Source: Zetaproteobacteria bacterium (lineage in GTDB: Bacteria > Pseudomonadota > Zetaproteobacteria > Mariprofundales > Mariprofundaceae). Taken from it: a DNA stretch of 13,209 nt. The stretch is from the NCBI GenBank assembly GCA_021545665.1, contig JAJRTX010000063.1, forward strand, positions 1 to 13,209, written 5' to 3'. Every line of letters starts with the position of its first letter. Within the stretch, counting starts at the first letter, position 1. The notes beneath the pieces were generated by a model, which was not told the DNA's origin, made no database searches, and saw nothing but the letters and a program-made list of their open reading frames with translations. Both the position numbers and the translations under genes were made by a program. Positions 6,619-13,209 of this stretch are shown here, in pieces.

Positions 6619-7314
6619 TCAAACAACGTTCTGAATCAGACCGCGACGCTCCAGCACAGCCAGCATTCTGTCTACCACTTCATCTACTCTTAACGTTGTC
6701 GAGTCAACAACTATGGCATCCTCAGCCTGACAAAGAGGCGCATGCTGACGTTCTCTATCTCTTTGGTAACGTTTTTTCAACTCAGCCAAAACCTGATCCA
6801 GTCCATTATCTGAGTCCCGACCATTTAACTGCATCCAGCGCCTGCGGGCTCGTTCACGCATGGTAGCTGTGAGGAAAAACTTGGCCGGCGCATTTATCAG
6901 CACAACCGTACCAATATCACGACCATCCATAATACAACCCGCTGTTGCCAGCTTGCGCTGCAATCCGAGTAATTGTTCGCGTACTTTGGGCTGAGCTGCC
7001 ACTTTTGATGCAGCAGCTCCGGTTTCCTCACTGCGCAACCTGTCTGTCCAGTTTTCACCCTCAAAGGAAATGCCCGCTTCAGCCCATGTTACTTCAGCCA
7101 GCATACTGCCAGCCAGATCAGCCAACGCGCACCCATCATCCAGATCAATTCTACGATCTATAGCTACTGCACCAATCAAACGATAAAGCAGTCCTGTATC
7201 AAGTACTGGCAAACCGATTTCATCGGCCAGCATCCTGGCAATTGTTCCTTTACCTGATCCTGATGGGCCATCAATGGCAACCTGCAGACCCTGTTTAGCT
7301 TGCCATTCACTCAT
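6619..7314 (-). CDS. cmk: Cytidylate kinase
   Basis: Phosphorylates CMP and dCMP to the diphosphates with ATP, in the cytosol. The P-loop GPSGSGKGT is at residues 16-24, LDTGLLYR at 38-45 shapes the NMP site, and DGRDIGT (130-136) and RDRERQHAPL (185-194) are family signatures. I chose the ATG at 7314, giving 231 residues. It overlaps the aroA stop as ATGA and leaves 14 residues before the IDGPSG core, close to the family norm. An ATG at 7335 would add seven residues inside aroA, with no better ribosome binding site. The aroA-cmk-rpsA order is widely conserved in proteobacteria. Confidence 0.97.
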   Translation of the reverse strand: MSEWQAKQGLQVAIDGPSGSGKGTIARMLADEIGLPVLDTGLLYRLIGAVAIDRRIDLDDGCALADLAGSMLAEVTWAEAGISFEGENWTDRLRSEETGAAASKVAAQPKVREQLLGLQRKLATAGCIMDGRDIGTVVLINAPAKFFLTATMRERARRRWMQLNGRDSDNGLDQVLAELKKRYQRDRERQHAPLCQAEDAIVVDSTTLRVDEVVDRMLAVLERRGLIQNVV

Positions 7315-8660
7315 ACAGGTTCTGTATCCTGCCATCGTACATTCATGCCTATGTTCTGCGCCAGCAAAACGAAATTCGGAAAACTGGTGGCAATGGCCGA
7401 GGCATTATGAATGCGAATTTCACCCTCTGCCCGTTGCGCTGCCACAGCCATAGCCATAGCAATGCGATGGTCTCCATGTGCATCCACATCAACATCGCCT
7501 TTTAAGCTCTCCGCACCTTGAATGCGGGCACCATCAAAACTTTCTTCAATCTCCACTCCAACACTGCGTAGCGCAGTTGCCATGGCGGCAATGCGATCTG
7601 ACTCCTTTACCCGCAATTCTTCAGCATCTTTCAGAATAAACTCACCATCAGCAAAGGCGGCAGCAACAAACAGCGCCGGAAATTCGTCAATGGCATCGGG
7701 CACATCATTGGCATCAACCTGAATACCATGCAGATCCCCTGCCATGACCATGATATCTGCAACAGGTTCTCTGCCCACATTCGCTTCTCCTGTAAGAGAA
7801 AGCCCCGCCCCCATGCCCAGCATAATCCTGTGCCAGCCATCACGGCGCGGATTTATGCCAATACCGCGAATACAAATCTCCGAACCATCAACAAGGCTGG
7901 CAGCCACAGCGAAGAAACAGGCTGAAGAAGGATCGGCAGGTATATTTACCACTTCGGCTGGCGCAATCAGACGACCTTCTGGCTTAAGAATGATCGTGCT
8001 ATTCTGATCCACTTCCACCGGTTGACCAAACAGGGGCAACATGCGCTCAGTGTGATCGCGCGTGGGCTTGGGCTCGTTCACCAGTGTTTCACCTTCGGCA
8101 TACAGTCCGGCCAGCAACACGCAGGATTTCACCTGCGCACTGGCTATACCTGAAACATGGTGAATACCCTTCAGTTTTCCACCGAAAATAGTCAGCGGCA
8201 ACAGGCTGCCACCATCCTTGCCATCAACTGTAGCCCCCATGCGACGTACAGGTTCAACCACACGCTGCATCGGTCGTTTCTGTAATGAAGCATCACCGTT
8301 GATAGTGCTTTTAAATTCTTGTCCGGCCAGAACGCCAGTCATCAACCGAACACAGGTACCCGCATTACCTGCATCAAGCACAGCATTCGGTTTTTTTAGT
8401 CCATGCAGGCCAACGCCGGCTACGCGTAAGGAAGTCTTGCCATCATTCAACCATTCTATATTGACGCCCATGTCGATAAACATTTGAGCTGTAGCCAGAT
8501 TATCTTCGCCAGGCAGAAAACCATGAATTTCAGTTACGCCATCGGCCAGAGAGGCAAGCATGACAGCACGATGCGACATGGATTTATCACCCGGAACGAT
8601 GATGTTTCCTTTCAACGGCCCTCTGGCCGGGCCTGCAATTAAAGTGCCACCTATATTCAC
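7311..8660 (-). CDS. aroA: 3-phosphoshikimate 1-carboxyvinyltransferase (EPSP synthase), class II-like
   Basis: Joins phosphoenolpyruvate and shikimate 3-phosphate to EPSP, the sixth step of the shikimate pathway. The 449-residue protein carries PGDKSMSHRA (23-32), GNAGTCVRL (98-106), SAQVK (174-178), RDHTE (201-205), DEFPAL (325-330), LRVKESDR (349-356) and HGDHRIAMA (395-403). GDKS, SAQxK and RxHxE are the hallmarks of class II (CP4-like) enzymes, as opposed to the E. coli class I GSKS type. However, the key position in the NAG motif is glycine (G101), not the alanine of CP4. The GTG start at 8660 overlaps the tyrA stop as GTGA and has AAGGGG six nt upstream. It is a separate gene, not fused to tyrA as in Pseudomonas. 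Confidence 0.97.
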   Translation of the reverse strand: MNIGGTLIAGPARGPLKGNIIVPGDKSMSHRAVMLASLADGVTEIHGFLPGEDNLATAQMFIDMGVNIEWLNDGKTSLRVAGVGLHGLKKPNAVLDAGNAGTCVRLMTGVLAGQEFKSTINGDASLQKRPMQRVVEPVRRMGATVDGKDGGSLLPLTIFGGKLKGIHHVSGIASAQVKSCVLLAGLYAEGETLVNEPKPTRDHTERMLPLFGQPVEVDQNSTIILKPEGRLIAPAEVVNIPADPSSACFFAVAASLVDGSEICIRGIGINPRRDGWHRIMLGMGAGLSLTGEANVGREPVADIMVMAGDLHGIQVDANDVPDAIDEFPALFVAAAFADGEFILKDAEELRVKESDRIAAMATALRSVGVEIEESFDGARIQGAESLKGDVDVDAHGDHRIAMAMAVAAQRAEGEIRIHNASAIATSFPNFVLLAQNIGMNVRWQDTEPV

Positions 8661-9529
8661 TTTCTCCCCTTATTTACCCAGGCATCACGGGCTTGCTTGG
8701 CCGCTTCAAACTCATGCAATAAACGCTCGCCATTGCCTGTTTCCAGGGCTTCACGCAAAATCTTCAGCTCAGACTGCAAGGCATCAATTTTACCGATCAG
8801 CGCCTGCTGATTGCACAAGGCAATGTCGCGCCACATCTGCGGAGAGGAAGAGGCGATACGGGTAAAATCCCTGAATCCCCCGGCGGCAAACTCAAAAGGA
8901 TCAGTACCGGCCTGTTTACGCACAGCATTGACCAGCGCAAAGGCTGCCAGATGTGGCAAATGACTGACGCCTGCCAGCGCATCATCATGCTCAGCTGCAC
9001 CCATTTCTCTAACAGTACAGCCTGCGACTTCCCACATGCTTTTTACTGCCGCTAATGCTTTGGCATCGGTATGATTATCCGGAGTCAAAACGCACAAATG
9101 ATTTTCAAACAGCTCGGCAAAAGCGGCCCTTGCACCGGAATGCTCTGTCCCTGCGATTGGATGCGCAGCCACAAAACGAGAGGGATTCGATAAATATCTT
9201 TTTGCCGCTGAAATCGCTGACTGCTTGGTACTGCCCGCATCGGTGACAATCGCATTTGCAGGCAAGCCATCAGCCATGGCTTTGAACAGGCTATCATAAG
9301 CCGTCATTGGCACAGCCAGTAGCACCATATCCGCATCGCATACAGCTTCGGCTATATCATGATTCAAGTCATCAATAACACCGAGTTCGATGGCTAGTTC
9401 AAGATTCTCCCGGCTGCGGCCAACACCTGTTACACGCTGCACAACACCTGCACGCTTAAGCGCCAGGCTTAGCGAACCGCCAATAAGCCCTACACCGACC
9501 ACCACCAGATGCCCTATGGGTTTTGACAC
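8657..9529 (-). CDS. tyrA: Prephenate/arogenate dehydrogenase
   Basis: Oxidatively decarboxylates prephenate (or arogenate) with NAD(P)+ on the way to tyrosine. The 290-residue monofunctional protein begins with a Rossmann fold (GVGLIGGS, 12-19). The family motifs AAHPIAGTEHSG (121-132, with catalytic-type H123), SHLPH (189-193) and GGFRDFTRIA (217-226) follow. There is no chorismate mutase or C-terminal ACT domain, so feedback control, if any, must lie in other residues. The GTG start at 9529 lies three nt after the hisC stop, with GGAG at the end of hisC spaced well upstream. Whether it prefers prephenate or arogenate cannot be told from sequence here. Confidence 0.96.
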   Translation of the reverse strand: MSKPIGHLVVVGVGLIGGSLSLALKRAGVVQRVTGVGRSRENLELAIELGVIDDLNHDIAEAVCDADMVLLAVPMTAYDSLFKAMADGLPANAIVTDAGSTKQSAISAAKRYLSNPSRFVAAHPIAGTEHSGARAAFAELFENHLCVLTPDNHTDAKALAAVKSMWEVAGCTVREMGAAEHDDALAGVSHLPHLAAFALVNAVRKQAGTDPFEFAAGGFRDFTRIASSSPQMWRDIALCNQQALIGKIDALQSELKILREALETGNGERLLHEFEAAKQARDAWVNKGRK

Positions 9530-9532
9530 GAT

Positions 9533-10636
9533 TTACTCCAATCCTTTCATGATTTCAGCCAGCATCTGTAACAACTCGTCATTCTCTACAGCCGTACCTA
9601 CCGAAATGCGCAAATATTCGGGCATGCCGTAAGCTGCAAGCGGACGCGGGATAATGCCCCGATCTTCCAGCAGGTGCAAAATTTCCTGACTTGATTTGTG
9701 GCGGAATAGCACAAAGTTTCCGTAACTGCGTCCACCCAGGACTTTCCATTGTTGCAACCGGGACTCCAGCCGCTCACGCTCAAACTTGCACTTAGCCACT
9801 TTCTCTCTCACCCAGTTTATATCTGACAAGGCAGCAACCGCCGCACTTTGTGCCAACAGATTCACATTAAACGGCTCCCGGAAACGATTGGCCAGAGCTA
9901 CAATGGCCGCATCGGCAACAGCATAACCGACCCGGCAACCAGCCAAGCCATAAGCCTTGGAAAAGGTTCGGCTGATCACCAGCCCAGGATGATTCAGTGC
10001 TGTGATTGAATCGCCCAGTTCATCAGCTACAAACTCATAATAAGCCTCATCGACGATAATAATCAGGTCTCGCGGCAGGCCATCCAAAAATTGCTGAATA
10101 GCATCATTGCCCAGCAGTGTTCCGGTCGGGTTGTTCGGATTGGCAATGCAGATGATTTTTATTTTTTCGTTCGCAGCCAATGCCATGGCATCCAGATCAT
10201 GCGTTAAACCATCAGATTCTGGAACCGCCACGCCAACTGCTCCTGCCGCCTGCGTTGCCAGTGCGTAAACAATGAAACCGCGTTGACTGAAAATCACTTC
10301 GTCACCAGAGCCCGCAAAAGTACGAATCAATAATTCCAGCACTTCATTGGAACCGTTACCGATCAGAATCCGCTCACTGCCAACATCATGAAATTTAGCC
10401 AGCGCCTCTTTCAACTCAGTCGCATCACCATCCGGATAGCGATGCACCTGATCTGCCATGTTTTTCATGGCTGCAATGGCTTTGGGAGAAGGGCCATAGG
10501 GATTCTCATTGGAGGCCAGCTTGATGGCGCGCTCAAGTCCCTTTTCGCGCAGCAGCATCTCCACCGGTTTACCCGGTACATAAGGGTGCAATGCAGTACT
10601 TTGCGGCACAGCCCGTGCCGCCCAGTTAATAGTCAT
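9533..10636 (-). CDS. hisC: Histidinol-phosphate / aromatic aminotransferase
   Basis: A PLP-dependent fold-type I aminotransferase of the HisC family, 367 residues. Visible signatures are LASNENPYGPS near 40-50, NPNNPTG near 166-172, DEAYYEF near 196-202 and SRTFSKAYGLAGCRVGY near 222-238, whose SKAY lysine (about 227) should bind PLP. In this pheA-tyrA-aroA setting such enzymes often transaminate prephenate or phenylpyruvate and 4-hydroxyphenylpyruvate as well as, or instead of, histidinol phosphate (usually named hisC2). Two adjacent ATGs are possible; I chose 10636 because GGTGA is six nt upstream, against three nt for 10639. That GGT is the last part of the inverted repeat next to it, so the cassette has rebuilt the hisC leader. 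Confidence 0.95.
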   Translation of the reverse strand: MTINWAARAVPQSTALHPYVPGKPVEMLLREKGLERAIKLASNENPYGPSPKAIAAMKNMADQVHRYPDGDATELKEALAKFHDVGSERILIGNGSNEVLELLIRTFAGSGDEVIFSQRGFIVYALATQAAGAVGVAVPESDGLTHDLDAMALAANEKIKIICIANPNNPTGTLLGNDAIQQFLDGLPRDLIIIVDEAYYEFVADELGDSITALNHPGLVISRTFSKAYGLAGCRVGYAVADAAIVALANRFREPFNVNLLAQSAAVAALSDINWVREKVAKCKFERERLESRLQQWKVLGGRSYGNFVLFRHKSSQEILHLLEDRGIIPRPLAAYGMPEYLRISVGTAVENDELLQMLAEIMKGLE

Positions 10637-10644
10637 CATTTCTC

Positions 10645-10728
10645 ACCACGAAGGACACAGAGAACACGAAGAAGGGAAGAAAAAAAGGATTATATAACTT
10701 CCTTCGTGCTCTTCGTGTCCTTCGTGGT
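10645..10728. repeat. 84-nt inverted repeat built from CTTCGTG / CACGAAG units
   Basis: Arms at 10645-10679 and 10698-10728 face each other across an 18-nt A/T-rich loop. The right arm is three 9-nt units (TCCTTCGTG, CTCTTCGTG, TCCTTCGTG) plus GT. The left arm is the same ladder inverted, with a degenerate middle unit and a few extra bases. The whole can form a long imperfect hairpin in DNA or RNA. On the minus strand the loop contains TATAAT (10689-10694), a -10-like hexamer without a credible -35. It ends eight nt before the chosen hisC ATG and contributes GGT to its ribosome binding site. Bases 10699-10728 recur exactly at 11151-11180. Confidence 0.92.
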
Positions 10729-10736
10729 TAAATAAC

Positions 10737-11108
10737 TCATAAAACAAAACGTTTGATTCCGTCCTTTATTGTTTGCACGTTGAAATTCATCAACAGTCCA
10801 GTATCCACTTTTGCCAGTTTCATATAGGTCAACAACTGAGCCTGATGAATGCCTGATAATTTATCCACACTCTTTAACTCTATAATCAGCTTTTCATCCA
10901 CGAGCACATCAATACGATAACCACAATCCAGCCGAACCTCTTTATAATACACCGGCACGGGAACCTGCAAACGATAAGGAATTCCGCTACACTCAAGCTC
11001 ATAGGCTAAACATTTTTCATAAGCTGACTCAAGCAGTCCCGGCCCAAGATTGCGATGCACCTCAATAGCACAACCAATCACCCTGTTTGATAACCCATCA
11101 AATTCCAT
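10737..11108 (-). CDS. GxxExxY family protein (PD-(D/E)XK nuclease fold)
   Basis: A 123-residue protein of the GxxExxY family, related to PDDEXK_3. The naming motif is GLLESAY (G24, E27, Y30). The PD-(D/E)XK-like core is RIDVLVDEKLIIELK, with D67, E77 and K79, followed by a helix HQAQLLTYMKL (88-98). A nuclease-type metal site is therefore plausible, though no activity or biological role is established for the family to my knowledge. The ATG at 11108 has a weak AAGG ten nt upstream. It sits in the same direction as pheA and hisC but is unrelated to aromatic synthesis. It is bounded on both sides by the same 30-bp repeat, so I read it as an accessory insert in the operon. Confidence 0.9.
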   Translation of the reverse strand: MEFDGLSNRVIGCAIEVHRNLGPGLLESAYEKCLAYELECSGIPYRLQVPVPVYYKEVRLDCGYRIDVLVDEKLIIELKSVDKLSGIHQAQLLTYMKLAKVDTGLLMNFNVQTIKDGIKRFVL

Positions 11109-11150
11109 TTACGCAAAGCCTTAGCACTCTATGAAAGCTGCATGCATACA

Positions 11151-11180
11151 TTCCTTCGTGCTCTTCGTGTCCTTCGTGGT
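11151..11180. repeat. 30-bp direct repeat, identical to 10699-10728
   Basis: An exact second copy, in the same orientation, of the right arm of the inverted repeat; the starts are 452 bp apart and the pair encloses the GxxExxY gene. On the minus strand it holds three CACGAAG heptamers at 9-nt spacing. It lies five nt beyond the pheA stop codon and about 42 nt before the GxxExxY start. Confidence 0.95.
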
Positions 11181-11185
11181 AATTG

Positions 11186-12334
11186 TTATAAAGGTTTGGA
11201 AACAGGATACGAGCCCAGCACTTTCACAAATGCGCCGGTTTTTTCTATTTCGGCAATTGCAGCTGCAACACCCTCATCATCCCGGTGCCCCTGCACATCC
11301 ACAAAGAAAACGTATTCCCAAAGTTTCTTTTTTGAGGGCCGCGATTCAATGCGGGTCAGTCCGATATTACGCTCTGCAAAGGCAGTCAGCAGATGATTCA
11401 ACACACCCGGCTCATCCTTGATTGACATCACCAGTGAGGTTTTATCTTCACCGGAAGCCGGTGAATCGTGCTGTCCGATAACAAAGAAGCGGGTGGTATT
11501 GTTGTGAAAATCTTCGATATTTCGCTGCATCAGCGGCAACCCGGACTGATCAACAATCGAATACGGGCCAACCACAGCGCACTTCTTCCAGTCCAGCGCT
11601 CCGCTGCCATTCGCTTTGGCTTCATCAACAATCTGAGCGCCGCGAATGGTCGAAGAGGAATCCATCATCTGCGCTTTCGGCAAATGCGAAGCCAGCCAGC
11701 TCTTACATTGCCCCAGCGGCTGCGGATGCGAAATGACCACCTCAATATCATCAAGGTTGTCTGCATAGCTGAACAGATGATTATGAATAGAGAGCTGCAC
11801 CTCAGCACATATGAAAATATTTCGCTCCATATCAGCAAACAGGTCCAGCGTTGGCGTCACCGCTCCCTCAAAAGCATTTTCAACCGGAACCACGCCATAA
11901 GTGGCGCGCCCGGACTCAACCTCATCAAAGACTATTTCCAGTGAACCACAGGCCATGTATTTCGGCACAGCTCCGAACTGGCGCGTGGCGGCTGTATGAC
12001 TGAATGTGCCCTCAGGACCGAGATAGGCAATGGTCATCGGATGTTCCAGCGCCAGACAGGCACCGATTATTTCACGGTAAATACCATGAATGGCCTCATC
12101 AGGAATTTTGGTTTCATGAGATGTTTCAGCCGCCGCATCATTTTGAGCCAGTAAACGGCGGATAATAGATGCTTCCCGACTGGGAACATAAAATGGCGTA
12201 TTACCTCGATCCTGTTTGTGCTCACCCACCTGTGAAGCCAGACGCGCACGCTTGCGAATCAACTCAAGCATCTCGTCATCGACAGCATCAATGGCTTCCC
12301 TGAGCCCGTTCAGTTTATCTTCCAAATCTCCCAT
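11186..12334 (-). CDS. pheA: Bifunctional chorismate mutase / prephenate dehydratase (P-protein)
   Basis: Converts chorismate to prephenate and then to phenylpyruvate. The 382-residue protein has an AroQ-type chorismate mutase (about 5-93: LREAIDAVDDEMLELI, QVGEHK, SRE), a prephenate dehydratase domain (about 101-286: YLGPEGTFSHTAA, VPVENAFEG, NTTRFFVIG) and a C-terminal ACT domain (about 297-375) with ESRP (330-333), the phenylalanine-binding motif. Feedback inhibition by phenylalanine is therefore likely. The usual ENS of the dehydratase domain reads ENA here. The ATG at 12334 is the first possible start, since an in-frame TAG lies 12 nt upstream; no clear Shine-Dalgarno is seen. The 71-nt gap to the helicase remnant (12335-12405) shows no convincing promoter. 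Confidence 0.97.
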   Translation of the reverse strand: MGDLEDKLNGLREAIDAVDDEMLELIRKRARLASQVGEHKQDRGNTPFYVPSREASIIRRLLAQNDAAAETSHETKIPDEAIHGIYREIIGACLALEHPMTIAYLGPEGTFSHTAATRQFGAVPKYMACGSLEIVFDEVESGRATYGVVPVENAFEGAVTPTLDLFADMERNIFICAEVQLSIHNHLFSYADNLDDIEVVISHPQPLGQCKSWLASHLPKAQMMDSSSTIRGAQIVDEAKANGSGALDWKKCAVVGPYSIVDQSGLPLMQRNIEDFHNNTTRFFVIGQHDSPASGEDKTSLVMSIKDEPGVLNHLLTAFAERNIGLTRIESRPSKKKLWEYVFFVDVQGHRDDEGVAAAIAEIEKTGAFVKVLGSYPVSKPL

Positions 12335-12405
12335 GCCAGCACGCTAGCAGCAGCCAGAGCGTCAATCCATGCCCTACTTAAAACAGGTTAAAAATAGAAG
12401 TTCCG

Positions 12406-13079
12406 CTATAGCTTTCTCAATCTCCATCCTGCTTCTTCCAAGCATTGCTTTTGCTCATCATTAATATGAATAGATCGAATCGCCAAACAGAGCAAATGCT
12501 TGGGACGACTCATGGCAACATAAAGCTGGCGCATAAATTGCCTGTTGGCTTTGTCTCTTGCTGTATGGTGTGGCTTATCTCTTAACATATTATTTGGTTG
12601 CCTATAGTTTGGGCGAGCCCCAGTTAGAAAAGGTAGCATATCTTCTATATCGAAAGAGTGATTCTTCGTCTCTAATACGAGTGTCGCATCGTGCGTTTCG
12701 CCTTTGACCCCATGAATGGATGAAAGCTCGACCTTGAATCCGTCCTTATGTTTTAGCGTATTCCCTAAAAATGGCCTAAGCGCCTCACCTTGATGCTCTT
12801 GCTCGGCAATGGTTCGGCTTGAAATAGAAGAATCAAAGAGGAGATAATCTGTTAACTCGACTGAAGGTGTATCAATATCAAAGGATCTCAGAATATAGTC
12901 GGTGGCGGTACTCCAATTCTTCCCGCCTAATTTGATCTCGGAATTTATCAGATAATAGGAAAGTTTGCGAAGGTTCTCCCATTTACCTTTTTCTTTCAGG
13001 AACTCTTTCAATGAACTGGCATTGAAATATTTATCCTCAATATCTCTCTTATCCGCCAATCTTAATATTCGCGGATTCA
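12406..13079 (-). pseudogene. UvrD-like helicase, 3' remnant cut off by an IS30 element
   Basis: About 220 codons encode the C-terminal part of a superfamily 1 helicase. Motif V-like SSIHGVKGETHDATLVLET (about 120-138) and motif VI-like RQLYVAMSRPKHLL (about 184-197) are clear. The Walker A and B motifs and everything upstream are missing. The frame runs into the end of the IS30 element, and the only start is a TTG that overlaps the transposase stop, so the first residues (NPRIL) may be IS-derived. The remnant is visibly more A/T-rich than the operon genes. Related helicases often accompany OLD-type nucleases in phage-defence loci, but no partner is visible here. The rest of the gene may lie beyond the IS. 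Confidence 0.75.
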
Positions 13080-13209
13080 ACTGCCAAGTGCAACTTCAGT
13101 GAGTTGAGTTTTGGTATTGAAGAACACTTCATGGGGTGTTCTGTAGCCCAGCGTTTTTCTTGGCCGATGATTGAGCCGGTGCATGATGAAGTCAATCTCG
13201 TCATCAGTG
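13068..13209 (-). mobile_element. IS30-family insertion sequence, right end only
   Basis: The window ends inside the element. The boundary with the helicase remnant is estimated at about 13060-13080, from the transposase C-terminus and from the sequence GTTGCACTTGGCAGTTGAAT, which resembles the terminal repeats of this family. The other terminus and any target duplication lie outside. Confidence 0.7.
13077..13209 (-). CDS. IS30-family transposase, C-terminal part
   Basis: The minus strand encodes the last 43 residues, including DDEIDFIMHRLNHRP, RKTLGYRTPHEVF and TEVALGS, then TGA. The LN-x-RPRK-x-LGYRTP-x-EVF signature is characteristic of the end of the IS30-type DDE domain, including its last helix. 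The N-terminal helix-turn-helix and most catalytic residues are outside the window, so whether the transposase is intact cannot be judged. Confidence 0.88.
   Translation of the reverse strand, partial: TDDEIDFIMHRLNHRPRKTLGYRTPHEVFFNTKTQLTEVALGS

Noticed and set aside
6360..6866. 168-residue plus-strand ORF
   Set aside because: It runs antisense across the starts and ends of rpsA and cmk, both of which have strong family signatures; it has no recognisable motif.
10645..11180. CRISPR array
   Set aside because: Only three copies are present, one of them inverted, the spacing is irregular (one gap contains a whole gene), and no cas genes are seen.
12406..13080. Complete 224-residue helicase gene starting at TTG 13080
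   Set aside because: The TTG overlaps the transposase stop, no ribosome binding site is evident, and the ATPase motifs are missing, so it is a truncated remnant.

Overview
The window is a stretch of proteobacterial chromosome. Every gene I can support lies on the minus strand, so transcription runs from high to low coordinates. LapA/LapB indicate a Gram-negative cell that makes lipopolysaccharide. The order pheA-hisC-tyrA-aroA-cmk-rpsA-ihfB-lapA-lapB-pyrF is the kind seen in Gamma-, Beta- and Zetaproteobacteria. Separate tyrA and aroA genes, a CP4-like (class II) AroA and a non-enteric type of S1 protein argue against Enterobacteria and Pseudomonas. A Zetaproteobacterium or deep gammaproteobacterium is my best guess, from gene order only.

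Layout in transcription order. At the right edge (13077-13209) is the 3' end of an IS30-family transposase. It is fused to a 3' remnant of a UvrD-like helicase (12406-13079), an interrupted accessory gene. Next is pheA (chorismate mutase/prephenate dehydratase). A small accessory cassette then interrupts the aromatic operon: a GxxExxY-type PD-(D/E)XK protein bounded by identical 30-bp repeats, one of which also forms an 84-nt inverted repeat just upstream of hisC. After it come hisC, tyrA, aroA and cmk, with 4-bp overlaps (tyrA/aroA, aroA/cmk) or a 3-nt gap (hisC/tyrA). rpsA, ihfB, lapA, lapB, pyrF and dgt follow, with their own internal leader, promoter and stem-loop signals. tRNA-Asn has its own stringent-type promoter and a clean terminator. 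The left end holds a four-helix membrane protein with an FNR-like box upstream and, on the plus strand, a strongly folding sequence of unknown identity.

How the genes work together. pheA, tyrA, aroA and the aminotransferase hisC make shikimate-pathway products and the phenylalanine and tyrosine branches. cmk and pyrF serve pyrimidine nucleotide supply and dgt controls the purine dNTP pool. rpsA and ihfB encode ribosomal protein S1 and a DNA-bending protein. lapA/lapB control LPS synthesis through LpxC turnover. The linkage looks like a growth-linked housekeeping cluster.

The most unusual material is the repeat-bounded GxxExxY cassette inside the operon, whose repeat end supplies part of the hisC ribosome binding site, and the unassigned folding sequence at 1-166. 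The rest is ordinary core genome with a few regulatory details.
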